Shown here: positions 21,820 to 31,929 of the stretch, in pieces
Layout of the letters: each line of letters opens with the position of its first letter
Position numbering within the stretch: the stretch's first letter is position 1
Origin: Symbiodinium natans
Lineage: Eukaryota; Sar; Dinophyceae; Suessiales; Symbiodiniaceae
Assembly: GCA_905221605.1 (NCBI GenBank)
Contig: CAJNDS010002371.1
Coordinates: 401,678-465,677, forward strand
Direction: 5' to 3'
DNA: 64,000 bases
Translations under genes and position numbers: made by a program
Notes under the pieces: generated by a model
Databases searched by the model: none
What the model was told of the DNA's origin: nothing
The model's input: only the letters and a program-made list of their open reading frames with translations

Positions 21820-23520
21820 CTGTTGCGTGGGCTAAGTGTTCAGTTTGGGATGACTGGATAAACCAATGATAGGTTTTTGAAGTCTAGGGTCGAGGTTCTT
21901 TTGGTGTTAGGGTTTACGGTGGCAGCCCAGCTCTAATTCTGCCTGAGGCCAGTTTCTGTGCATGCATGTGCTTTGGCACTAACCCCACAACAGAGGGTGG
22001 ACTTGAACATGGCACAGGACTAGCTTCAAAGGCTTCGTGAAATGCGAGAATATGCGAGAGCAGCCATGGCCCGATTGTGGAGGGCCATCACTTTTATCCC
22101 ACCCCGACCACGCCGTCTCAGGCGCCAAAACTCTCCTAATTTATTCTTTGTAGAGCTTAAACAAGCCTAAACTGAAGTCAACTGTCTGCTTTCCAAACAA
22201 TTCCTCCGTCCAGGAGGTTGAGGGTCTTTCACAAAGCCCTGATTTAGAGTCTGTGGGCAGCAACCCAAGATTCGGAAAAATGTCCTATTCCAGTCATAAT
22301 ACTGGCAGGAATGAGCCGATGATTTTCCAGATTTTGTGGCTTCCAAGCCCCTTGAAGGTTCAAGGGGTCCAGGTCCCAGAAGGTTTTATTCTTTTAGGGG
22401 GGTCTGGTTCCAAGGGGCTCCACGGCAGTTCAAGGAAAGTGGTTGTAGGGGCAATAGGAGAGTCCCAGGCCCCAGAAGGGAGCGTTGTTTTGGTGCATTG
22501 TGGCAATAGTCCCCCCCACACCCCAAGCCTCGAAGCTTCCAGTCCCTAAAGCCCTTCAGCCCTAATTACAACGCCCTAGCCACGAGAGTCCTCAAGTTCT
22601 AAAGCTCTCAAGCCGAAGTCAAACCCCACAAGCCTCTCCTCACAAACTCTAAGCCCCCATAGGTCGAAACGAGGGTACTACACCAAAGCTGACGATATCC
22701 TTTCTCTTCGGGACCGCACTGGTCCCTTCATAGGGTAGTTACCCTAAACCGCCCCTGGACACTGGAACCCCAAGCCAGGGGACTCCAAGTGGTGGGGGTG
22801 GTGGGGGGTGGTGGGGGGTGGTGGGGGGTGGTGGGGGGTGGTGGGGGGTGGTGGGGGGTGGTGGGGGGTGGTGGGGGGTGGTGGGGGGTGGTGGGGCTTG
22901 TGGTGGGGGTGGGGTGGGGCCCCACCTCCTTCCACCCCCCGCTCCCGTTTTTATGTCTGAAGTTCAATGCTTCTGAGCGTCCCCGCATTGGAAAGTCAAA
23001 TAAATATTTTTTCAATAATCCTTGCTTCTGATTAACACCCCCACCCCCCCGGGAATAACGGGAAGGGGTCCATTATTTTCTGGGCTTGGGCGGGGTCGGG
23101 GGGCGGGGGGAGGTGGGCGGAAAGGGGCTGTCCTCTTGTGTCCTTTCCGCTCCTCTTCTTGGAAGGCTTATGTTTTTGCCTCTCCCCAAATTTTTCTTTA
23201 ATTCTCGGAGGTGTTATTACTCCCTTCTTGGAAGCTTGTCTTTTTAGCTGTGCTTGCTTAAGGCTTGAGAAATTCAAAATCTTTGTGCTTATCGTCATCG
23301 AGGGCCCGCCGGGCTTTCTGTTGTTTTAGGGGGTTTTACGAATCCCAAACTCTGGCCTGAATTCCGGCCTCGTAAGGGGTAGGTCAGGAGCGAATGGTTT
23401 GGGCATCGATCCTAGATGAGAGTTTTTTTGTGCACTTAAATGTACTCAATGTACTCTTTGTACATGAGATCATGAGGTTATAGACAACCTCGACGCCCGT
23501 CGATATTCATTGAAGGCCGC
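21820..23520. other. Intergenic stretch dominated by repeats
   Basis: Contains telomere-like variants (21895-21915 plus orientation; 22520-22660 CCCTAA-type), a G-rich minisatellite (22789-22905) and poly-G/poly-C patches near 23040-23110. No gene is supported. Confidence 0.5.
22789..22905. repeat. G-rich 10-base minisatellite (GGTGGTGGGG)
   Basis: About eleven almost perfect copies of a 10-base G-rich unit. Runs of two and four or more G's at regular spacing make G-quadruplex formation likely on the plus strand. Glycine/tryptophan/valine or proline/threonine frames across it are artefacts. Confidence 0.92.
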
Positions 23521-23971
23521 TTGAGTGCAGACACTTGTGATCTTTTTCCATCCAAGCGCTCAACATTGCTCTGTCCAGAGGACATGGCACAAATCGTGGG
23601 CATTGCCGAGGAGCTGGTCGCAACATACTTGAGGATGGCTCCTCGCCTCTTCGCCCGCGATCCTTATTGCATGTTGGCTCAACATTCAGCAGTCAGGACC
23701 AGAGATGAGTTCAAAAACAAACAGGAACATCTTCGAGAGGCTGGAGATCATGTTCCGGATCACAAGACACAACTCTAGTGAGAGCAGGTTCAAAGCAAAG
23801 ATGACTACCGAATCAAGTTGCAGTGGCCGACCACCCAGCATTCGAGCTTCAGGCCGTAACGCACGTTGGCTGACTGCTTCATTGAGGTTCCAAGTCCTCG
23901 TGCACATTCTTGATGCCTCTGATGCGTCCAAGAGCTTGAACTTCGCTTTGCTAGATTCGAAGGACTCCTGA
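23521..23971 (+). CDS. Possible exons of an unidentified gene
   Basis: A frame from 23521 reads coding-like (CPEDMAQIVGIAEELVATYL, RMAPRLFARDPYCMLAQH). A second phase from 23705 (TNRNIFERLEIMFRITRHNS, LVHILDASDASKSLNFALL) could follow after an intron near the TCAG at 23692-23695. A minus-strand frame of 176 codons (23686-24216) overlaps. Family not recognised. Confidence 0.25.
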
Positions 23972-23999
23972 CATTCCAACTTGGTGATTCCATCCTTCT

Positions 24000-26924
24000 C
24001 GCTAGGCACACCGCCCAAGCGCACGAAGGTAGTAGATCGGAAGCAGCAGAGGAAGGTACAGTTTCTCCCACAGTTTGCAACCCCCTGCATATAGCGAAGA
24101 TATGCATACACTGCACTGGAGTTTTCATGAGGGCACAAATCACCCTGCCATTGAGGGAATATTGATGGCCCCCGGTGCCCACATGAATCGCCCCCAGGGT
24201 AACGAGGGCACGCCAAAGCGCCGCAGGGAAATCATATGTTTGTCAGACGAGCATCTGCTTTCCGGAAGTAGATATTACTCTTGACGAAATAGTCCCCATG
24301 GTAGCGCCAGTCCTCATTGAGGAAGGTTATCTTTCTACGAAGTTTCCGCGCGTGGCCCTTGAAGACTGCCTAGCTACCAAGTAAGTCATTAAGAAGGCAC
24401 GCTGGCAGACGGCTGGGTGTAAGCCGTTTGTGAGCGAGAACACGCCAAAAAACCAGATCCACCTGAATCAGTTGCTCGTACAAAGCACCTATCGAGTTAA
24501 CAGTTTACTCAGTTTACTACTGGTTACTACTAGTATCGAATATTGTACTTCAGGGCACACTCAAACATGCAACGCAGCCGTTCTACCAGCACCTGGGATT
24601 CGGGCTCCAAGAGAAATAAGGCAGGTCGCTTTGCACATGCGCCAACAATTAGCTGGTTCATGTTGTTTGACCAAACTGAGGTATACTCGAACCCCCCCTC
24701 TCCCCCCCATGCCACACTGCCTTTGCCTTGGCGGCTTGGGAGGACACAGAAGTTGGACGACTCCCAAGCGTTCCTTTGAGGCTTGGGTGCGGTTTTCACT
24801 TTATCATACTGTCAACACATGGACATCAGGTCTCTTCTGGAAGACTCCCGAGGAAGCACCACTTTGAAGTCTTGTGTGCTACAGGCCAATGCCCAAAACA
24901 CCGCACGTGGAATGCCTGTTGAGTCACTGTTGAATTTCTTTGTATGACACTGGCGCGGCCCAAGGGTTCTCCCGAAGAACGCGGAGGCAAGGGCTGCAAC
25001 CAGCATCGTGCTGCAGCGCGTGGTGCTGCGGAAGGCAGGAAAATGATCGTGCCTAGTGGCCTGCGTTGCTTAGGTCTCCCATGGCTTGGATTTGGCGTTT
25101 CGAGTTTGAATCCTCGATTTGTCCTGGCCCTTGTGTTTCACATCGGCATGGGCGCACAGTGCTGACATCCTGCTCACATCCTAGGCCACGGTCCAAATGG
25201 ACATCTCCTTGAGAGTCTGCGGATTGAAAGCAGGAGACAGGGTGCCATAGGGCGCCATAGGGCCAGGGCACTGTGCGCTGAGTCACTGACACGGCGCCTT
25301 CTATTGCATCGACACGTTGCATCCTGTCTTTTTCAGGACGCTTGCCGAAAGTCTGACGGACACATGAGAAAAATGATCCTGGCCATGGGCTTGACAGTGT
25401 TCGCTGCAAGCAAAGAAGTCATCTCAGGCACGCTGACGGACTCTGATGGACGCTGGTGGACGCTGATGGACTCTGGCGGACGCTGACGGACGCTGGTGGA
25501 CGCTGGTGGACGCTGGTGGACGCTGGTGGACGCTGACAGGCCCAGAGGATGCGGAGGATACTGGAGGCGTCAATCCCGAGAGCACGCAGGAGCACATAGG
25601 GGCTACGGCATAGCACGGCGCAGCGGAGTGGCACACGAATGCACAGAATGTGGAGCTTGGAGCCGCAACATGCCTCACGCAGCTTGCGATTGGGATCAAA
25701 AAGCGGGCTCGTCAAGGCTTATTGGGCAGTAGCCTCACCGTGACCCAGTGAAGCCCAGAGTCATCCAGAGTCTTATGCCATGAGCCGACATGAGCCGACA
25801 TGAAGCGACGTGAATCGACATGAATCGACTTGCCGCAGCTGATTAAGCCCTCGTGAGGGCTGACTGAAGGCAAGTGCGCTGGAGTGAATGCGCAATGTGG
25901 CAGACGGCAAGAGCAGTCCATAGAGTCCCATAGAGCTGTATTCCTCGAGTCAATGACGTGTTCAAGCTCGCAACTTCCACTGTCAAGAGACTCATCTTGC
26001 AGCCTTTTGGATTCTTTGGTGGCCTTGGTGCAGTGCTCCCGGCCTTGCTTCGCGTGCTGTTGCATGCGCCTTTAGGTGCCTTCAGACGCTTTTCACATGC
26101 CTGTTTTGCCATCCCTTGTCTCTGTGATACTTGACAGGTGGACGGCATGGCACAAAGAACTCCCTCGTATGTACCTCCGCCTGGTCCTTGCAAGTTCGTG
26201 CATCATCTTTTGCAACCTTTGCATCGCACATTCCAGAAAAGCACTAGCTGGCTTCAGATTGACTCCTGTTCTTATTTCTGCAGCACAAGTGGTCTTCAAG
26301 TCAGCTTCCTCGAAGCTACAGCCTTTGGGATCTGGCTAACTTGCAACTGTCATGGGCTCAAAAGGGTCGGGCGAACCATGACTGAAAAAAACAGGAATCC
26401 GAAAAGCTTGCTCTGCAAATCGACAAAGCTTGTGGTCGTACACTGGGCGAGTTTGTCTGTGTGAATTCAAGGTGGCTTCTTTTCCTGTTTATCAATGATG
26501 ACCTGGCACCCGTCTCTCGAAGCTGCCTGCGTGAGCCAGCAAAAACCACAACCGCCGGCTTTCCGTCGTGCCAGCAGCTCTAGTGTTCTGCGATGCTGCG
26601 CAAAACATTCGCTCGGCACGCAGGATCCAGGCTTTTCGATTGTTGTGTTGCCCAGGTGTTCTTCATGAACGTCTTCGAAATTGGACACTCACTCACTCAC
26701 GGCACTCTGACAAGTCCTCACGTCATGGCCGAGCAGGTGGCCGATTAGGATGCCACGGGAACTCGAACAACCCCCAGACGCACAGCGGCACCTATGAGGC
26801 AACGCCGCCCCTGGAGAATAGGAAGAGCCATGCAGCCCGACATGAAATCTACGGCATACAGGCCTTCCATCCCACCAAACAGCATGACTCTTGCACGTGT
26901 TTGTTATAGCGAACATTATCAAAA
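24000..26924. other. Sparse stretch with minisatellites and weak open frames
   Basis: Short coding-like frames occur (for example 24543-24779 plus; 26076-26464 plus) without family or junction support. Two tandem repeats are present (25430-25545 and 25780-25832). Confidence 0.3.
25430..25545. repeat. Minisatellite, unit GGACGCTG(G/A)T
   Basis: About a dozen tandem 9-10 base units such as TGGACGCTGG, with variants ending CTGATGGACTC and CTGACGGA. Followed at 25780-25832 by a second, 10-11 base array (ATGAGCCGAC / ATGAATCGAC). Confidence 0.9.
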
Positions 26925-27569
26925 TCACACGTCACCTACGATCTTGCTCAGTTTGTCGACAAGATCTTGCAGCTCACGTTCATTGCCAGAGCGCGGAGCT
27001 GTGCCTCGCTTGATGCGACCACCAGCTTTACCAATGGTGCGGAGCAAGGCATCGAGGATCGGCGACATGTCAGGGCACACCGCAAAGTGGATCTTGTTCA
27101 TCTTTTTGTCGAAGCAACGCTTGACCTTTGCAATGAGCACCCTGTCAATCAGATCTGACACCGCCGTGACACTGTTGAAGTGCTGCTTCAGCACCTCTGC
27201 ATCTTCACCAGTCGCCTGCCCATCACTCACGGCAACCTTCACCATCGCTGCCCAACTGTGGTACTGCGGCTCGCCTAAATCCTCCAGCATCTTGTGGTTG
27301 CGCTGTTCGCGCGCACCCTTTGCTTTCTCTGTAAAAATGCGCGTAGCCTCCTGAGCCTCGCTGACAAACGGGGAGTCTTTGGAGATCACCACAGTTCGGA
27401 ACACAGCGGATTGAAGCTCGCGGATTTCAAGAGAATGACGAAGTGAAAGCTGGGAAAGGAGTAGCAGCAATTTCCCCACCATGGCTTTGTCAAGCTCAGG
27501 CTTCTCGCTCACTGCCGTCCGGGGCTTCTTCTCTGCACGGCTGTCGCTCGAAGCAAGCCACCCGTCCAT
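26925..27569 (-). CDS. Long single-exon gene, 214 residues, unidentified
   Basis: The frame is open for 303 codons, far longer than expected by chance. The ATG at 27569 (start MDGWLASSDSRAEKKPRTAV) is the best start: upstream residues become hydrophobic and irregular, and TTGCTAG just before the ATG could be a splice acceptor. The protein is predominantly helical and charged (LSLRHSLEIRELQSAVFRTV, AEVLKQHFNSVTAVSDLIDR, KVKRCFDKKMNKIHFAV), with a basic Gly/Arg stretch (GKAGGRIKRGTAPRSGNERE) and a final helix ending LVDKLSKIVGDV. From memory it resembles lineage-specific helical proteins present in many copies in dinoflagellate genomes; I cannot verify this. It is divergent from the coiled-coil gene starting at 28228. 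Confidence 0.6.
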   Translation of the reverse strand: MDGWLASSDSRAEKKPRTAVSEKPELDKAMVGKLLLLLSQLSLRHSLEIRELQSAVFRTVVISKDSPFVSEAQEATRIFTEKAKGAREQRNHKMLEDLGEPQYHSWAAMVKVAVSDGQATGEDAEVLKQHFNSVTAVSDLIDRVLIAKVKRCFDKKMNKIHFAVCPDMSPILDALLRTIGKAGGRIKRGTAPRSGNERELQDLVDKLSKIVGDV

Positions 27570-27817
27570 GCTAGCAAGAGTCACGAAGCAACTACTGGGG
27601 GGGAACTGCGTCCTGAGCTGCAGCTTGGGCTGGAGTATCCATGGCAATATGGACACGTCATCAATAATTGGACAAAGAATCTGCACAACAAGTAGCTTTT
27701 GAAACGCCTCTTCGTCCTGCGCGTGAGACCACGGACAGAAGCAGTACTCGTCCAGTGTTTGGCGGGTGTCACACTTACTCGAGAGCAGCCTGCACAGATG
27801 AACCACGGCAAGAAACG

Positions 27818-28105
27818 ACCAGCCAACGTGCCACAAGCATCGACGTCTCGATTCTGATCCAGAATCTGTCCGATCTTTTCTTCCACATCTCTCAAAACGT
27901 CTCGCATCTCGAAAACTTGTTTATGTGACAAAACGACCTTATTCGAGTCGAGATGCGAGAGAGATGTCTCTTCAGAGCTGAGGCCTGGTGCCGAGCCAGC
28001 GGTGATCGGCTGCGGAGCTTGCGGAGCCGACGTCTTAACTGACAGAACTGTCGGGGGCAAGAGCTCTCTTTCAGAAGACAATGAAGACAGAAGCCGCCAA
28101 TGCAT
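27818..28105 (-). CDS. Probable upstream exon of the minus-strand gene
   Basis: Read on the minus strand from an in-frame ATG at 28105, this segment has a Pro/Ser/Ala-rich linker (VKTSAPQAPQPITAGSAPGL) followed by a charged helix (KQVFEMRDVLRDVEEKIGQI). The coding look fades after CGTLAG near 27818, where a GT donor (GGCTG|GTCG) is available. A splice to the TTGCTAG acceptor before 27569 would join it to the 214-residue frame, but phase was not confirmed. It could instead be a separate small gene. Confidence 0.38.
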
Positions 28106-28227
28106 GCCAACAATACTTTTTGAGGGACCGGGAGCAGCCGGGATGGCGCCAGGACCCAAGTTGCTGCAAGTTGCTCCGTTTTCACTCCACGTTCTGGCAG
28201 TCCTGGAGTCGCTGAGTCGCTGCTGAG
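28106..28227. promoter_or_regulatory. Candidate divergent promoter region
   Basis: About 120 bases separate the minus-strand start region from the first plus-strand exon assigned to the coiled-coil gene. If these are the true 5' ends, both genes share this region. No TATA-like element is expected in dinoflagellates and none was identified; the claim rests on gene orientation only. Confidence 0.25.
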
Positions 28228-29790
28228 GTATGCGGCCCCACAGTCGGGGCAATCTGTCCCGCAGCTCCAAACTCCCCCACCGCCTGCTGTGCAGCTTCCG
28301 GGGTTCTCTCCGCCGGCTGTCACCTCAGAGGATTTGTTGGATTTGCTGTGTTGCCGTTCTCAGCCTGTTCTCGTCGTCCTCTGCGGCGAAGTGGAGGATG
28401 GTGTGGTGCGCCGAGGTGCTGAATCAACCGCAGCTGCAGGCCCAAAGTTTCAATGCTTCTCAGCAGCCAGGTCCGCAGGAGTTTGGAGAGTTTTGGAGAT
28501 GGGCGTGAATCTGACACAGCCAGGCATCCTTAGTATGTGCCGCCATGTGTCGCCTAGGCCTGGAAGCTGCGGGGTGTGAGGCCGAGTCGCAGAGTGGCAG
28601 CGGCGGCAGCTCTTGTTTTGGCTTGTGCTTTCGTAGCCAGTCGTAGGCCAGTTCTGAGGGCTTTACTCCCTGACACCAGATTGGTGCATGCTTTGGTGCA
28701 TAGTTTTCTCGAATTGAGGCTTTGGTGCCGGGCGCTGGTCTGCCCAGCCCCGAGGCATGGTTCGGCTTCTTTCTGATCTTTGACCTGCTCCTTTGTGTTG
28801 TGCCTTTCTTTTCTGCTCTTCGCCCTGTCGCCTCAGCCGATGCTCATTGGCTTTGTTGCGCAATGGCATGGTAAGACTGTGCAGGTGATACAGAAACAGA
28901 AGGAGGGCTACATCAGGCCTAAGCAGTTCAACAGTGCAGCGTATGGATGCTCCAACACCCGCAAAGAACATTTGGGCAGGTTGTTGGACGAACAGCTGAA
29001 GCAAGGGCAGGCAAACTTGACAGCTTGACGTTCTAAGTCTGATTCCCGATCTTGCGTGCTTCCCTGCCAGAATACCTTGGAGCAACAACGGAAGCAGCAG
29101 TCTGAATATCTTCGGACTCAGGCCAGTGCCGAGAGGTTGTTGAATTTTGCGGGTTCCGGGAGTTGCGAGGCCCAACAGCAGAAGCAGCAGGTTGACATGC
29201 AGATCAAGCAGCAGGCCACTTCGCATGTACGGATATGTACGGCATTCCAAGAACCCACCTACATGTGCCGTCGCCAATGAGTCCATTGCGCTGCAGGTGC
29301 AGCAGCAAGAAATGCAACTTTTAACAGCATTTACCGGTTGAGGGTCTTGCTCGGTCTTTCTCGGCTGCAGCAGTGCACGGACTCCGCTATCCCAGGCAAC
29401 TCTTGCAGCAATACAACCAGTCATTGATGCAGGTGTGGGGAACCGTGTGGTTGACCGCTGTTGAACTTATGAAGCTGCGCAAGCCGACAGAGACAGGGCA
29501 GCGAGCCTCGAGACTGTCCCTGGCTTCAGGTGCAACAGGCTTCGGCGCAGCAAAAATCGGCGCTCGAAACACAGGCTGTGATGGCAAGGTGAACCTTGGG
29601 CATTTTGGTGGCAGTGGTTGCAGCATCTCGGCAGGCTATGCAGTTGGTCATGGAGTACCAACAGAAACGGTTGACCACTCAGTCCAGGACTCTCCACTTC
29701 TTTGACGATGCTAACTTTCAACCTGGCAGGTCGCAAGAGGAAATGCTTGCCAAGCAGCAGCAACTTCAGCGAGAGCACATTGAGGACAGG
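28228..29790 (+). CDS. Glutamine-rich coiled-coil protein made of microexons
   Basis: Several short in-phase exons share one theme, Gln/Lys/Glu coiled coil. About 28228-28348 is Pro/Gln-rich (PQSGQSVPQLQTPPPP). 28416-28507 contains NQPQLQAQSFNASQQPGPQE. 28885-29010 contains VIQKQKEGYIRPKQ and ends LLDEQLKQGQ. 29071-29214 contains NTLEQQRKQQSEYLRTQ. Four small exons follow: 29297-29326 (VQQQEMQLLT), 29409-29432 (QYNQSLMQ), 29530-29574 (VQQASAQQKSALETQ) and 29635-29687. The last, 29730-29790, is RSQEEMLAKQQQLQREHIED with a GTGAGT donor. Junctions used are GC-AG (29010/29071, 29214/29297, 29326/29409, 29574/29635), GT-AG (29432/29530, phase 0, possibly with one more small exon in between) and GA-AG (29687/29730, splitting an Arg codon). 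The first two exons and the 3' end are unresolved. I do not recognise the family. A leucine-rich minus frame over 28663-29424 is its antisense shadow. Confidence 0.6.
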
Positions 29791-30159
29791 GTGAGTGTCA
29801 CACTGATCGCAAGGGGAAGCTCAGGTTTCCAGTGCCGCGTTAAGTATGCAGTCCGCGAATCCGAAAACGGGGGCCCGAACCGGCCCAACGTGAAGCCGAA
29901 AACGGGCCGGCTCCAATCGGAAAGCGCTAGGCTGTATTCGAAAAACCGGACCCAACCTGACACAGGGCACAACATGACGCTTGCTAGGCGCCTTCGACAA
30001 CTATGTTCGCAGTCGTAGATCTGCTTTCCCCTCCAACCCTTAGCCTGAAACCGTTAAACCTCTGAAGCTTGTACGGCAAAGCGCGCCACGAAAACTGCGG
30101 GCCCCTACTGCCCTCAGAATAGACCCTATCCGGAAAACAGACCCCCAGGCCGTATGGAT

Positions 30160-30675
30160 TGATATTCTTATGTAAATGGTTTTTATGGGTTTCTAGGTTT
30201 TAGGGCTTAGGGTTTTTTCGGGTTTAAGGTGTAGGGGGTTTTAGGGTTTAGGGTTTAGGGTTTAGGGCTTTTTAGGCTTCAGGGTTCTGGGGTTTTTAGG
30301 GTTTAGGGTTTAGGGGTTGTTATGGTTTAGGGCTTCGGGTTTTGAGGTTTTCGGGTTTTTGAGGGCTTGGGGTTTTGGGGTTTTCAGGGTTTGGGGCTTA
30401 TGGGTTTTTAGGGTTTAGGGTTTTTTGTGTTTAGATTGTAGGCGTTTTAGGGTTTAGGTTTTCTGGGTTTAGGGGTTGTTAGGGATTGTTGGCTCAGGGG
30501 TTGTTAGGGTTTAGGGGTTTTTAGGGTCTAGGGTTTTGTTTTGCTAGGGTTTTTGAGGGTTTAGGGTTTTTTTTGGGTTTAGAGTTTAGGGGTTTTTAGG
30601 GTTTAGGGATTAGGGATTTTTGGGGTTTAGGGTTTAGTGGGTTTTTAGGGTTTAGGGTTTAGTGTTTACTTCTCA
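30160..30675. repeat. Degenerate interstitial telomere-like array (TTTAGGG)
   Basis: About 500 bases of TTTAGGG with frequent extra T's and G's (GGGTTTTTAGGG, GGTTTAGGGG, TTTTCGGG). The G-rich strand is the plus strand. Divergence between units shows it is old or maintained loosely. Confidence 0.9.
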
Positions 30676-30942
30676 AAGTCTTCCTCGAAGCTAGGTCTGG
30701 CAAGTATAGGCGTCGATAGACCCCCAGCCGATTCTTTGATTTTGATTTCGATTTTGATTTTGATGTTTGTTTGGTTTTGACTTCACCAATTTTTGACTTT
30801 ATTCATTTTGGAAAAATCGACCCGCAGTTGTGTTGTAAGGGAATTGAATATCATAAGACAAGGGGGTGGTGGCCCTCATTTCTGAGCAAGAACTGGACGC
30901 GGCGGCATTGCTTCTTTCGGACGAGCCTGTGCTTGCCAAAGG

Positions 30943-30987
30943 CTCATATATATATATATATATATATATATCTCTATATCTATATTT

Positions 30988-31018
<31 letters not shown>

Positions 31019-31025
31019 TATATAG
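30943..31025. repeat. TA/CTATAT microsatellite
   Basis: A run of TA dinucleotides with interspersed TCTATATC units. It lies between telomere-like and diverged repeat sequence; the Ile/Tyr-rich frame across it is an artefact. Confidence 0.95.
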
Positions 31026-31039
31026 GTTTTGGATAGGTA

Positions 31040-31200
31040 CCTATGCTGTCAACCTACAGTCTGTATGACAGACCCCTATGCATAGGCCCTGCCGACTTGC
31101 CTATAGACCCCTATACGCAGGGGTCTGCCATTTTTCCATACACCCCTGTGCATAGACCCTATCCCCAGACCCTATCCAGGAAATCCATAGACCCCTGAGG
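31040..31200. repeat. Short repeats around TAGACCCCTAT, partly inverted
   Basis: The motif ATAGACCCCTA(T) or CAGACCCTATCC recurs at least six times, and one copy is inverted (CCCCTATACGCAGGGGTCT), giving a small imperfect palindrome. Related pieces occur at 30120-30160. Confidence 0.7.
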
Positions 31201-31590
31201 GTTCGTTTCGAGCTTCCGCGGTGCTGATTTGGAGCTTTCCGTGTTTTCTGATGTAGTCTTTCCGGCGCGACTTAATAACAAAGCTTTCTAATTTTGTCTT
31301 TTAGAAAAGGCGTGGCTGCTGCGGCGCACAATAGGCTTTAAGGGAGGGTCCGTTTCGAGCTTCTGCAAAGCTGAATTCAAACTTGTTTCCATGTTGCTGG
31401 TACTATTTAAGATCAAACTTTCAAATTTCTTTTTAATACAGGGCGTGTCCGCGTCGAGCTTTCCTTCTCTGTTTCAACCGCCCCCGTTTTGCGACTCCGC
31501 CCAGCACAGTTCCCGATTCGTCCCTGACATTTTCCGATCGTCCGATTCGCCGCTCCGCGTTTTCCGACTCACGTTTTCTGATTTGCGCCT
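31200..31590. repeat. Two to three diverged copies of a ~140-base repeat
   Basis: Blocks beginning GTTCGTTTCGAGCTTCCGC (31200) and GTCCGTTTCGAGCTTCTGC (about 31347) continue in parallel through a T-rich stretch (TTTCTAATTTTGTCTTTTAG versus TTTCAAATTTCTTTTTAATA) to a GGCGTG(G/T) end. A third partial start (GCGTCGAGCTTTCC) follows. The remaining bases carry repeated TTTTCCGA(T/C) motifs. Confidence 0.65.
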
Positions 31591-31925
31591 CAGCCAGTGT
31601 AGGAGGCCTCCAGTACAGCCCACTCAGTTAGCAGTTTCTGCGTAACGCAGTTGAAGGTTGTGATGGCTGCATCGGGATCTCTCCGTATCGTGCGAACTTG
31701 TTCGGCCCCTTGAGGCTGAACAATGATAGAAGGTAGGCCAAGTGTTGCCCAAGTCCTCACTGTGAATCGTGACTGACATCGCATAGCAAAATCAGCAGGT
31801 TTCTGTGCGAATTGCTTTGGCATTAGTGAAGTGTGCTGCTCAATGAACAAATTGGCTTGAAGAATAGTGGATTTTGCCAGCTGCACTCTGCAAGGTCCAA
31901 AGTATGTACAACCAAAGAGCTGATT
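31590..31925 (-). CDS. Minus-strand open frame, unidentified
   Basis: Starting at the ATG at 31886 the frame encodes 98 residues of balanced composition (AKSTILQANLFIEQHTSLMP, RFTVRTWATLGLPSIIVQPQ, FNCVTQKLLTEWAVLEASYT). It stays open and protein-like upstream to about 31925 (FGCTYFGPCRVQ), so it may be an internal or terminal exon. It sits between two telomere-like arrays. No family recognised. Confidence 0.4.
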   Translation of the reverse strand, partial: NQLFGCTYFGPCRVQLAKSTILQANLFIEQHTSLMPKQFAQKPADFAMRCQSRFTVRTWATLGLPSIIVQPQGAEQVRTIRRDPDAAITTFNCVTQKLLTEWAVLEASYTG

Positions 31926-31929
31926 TAGG

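Noticed and set aside
22728-23031. Pro/Thr-rich and Gly/Trp-rich frames
   Set aside because: Generated by the 10-base G-rich minisatellite.
28663-29424. 253-residue leucine-rich minus-strand protein
   Set aside because: Antisense of the CAG-rich coiled-coil gene; CTG on the opposite strand gives long leucine-rich open frames.
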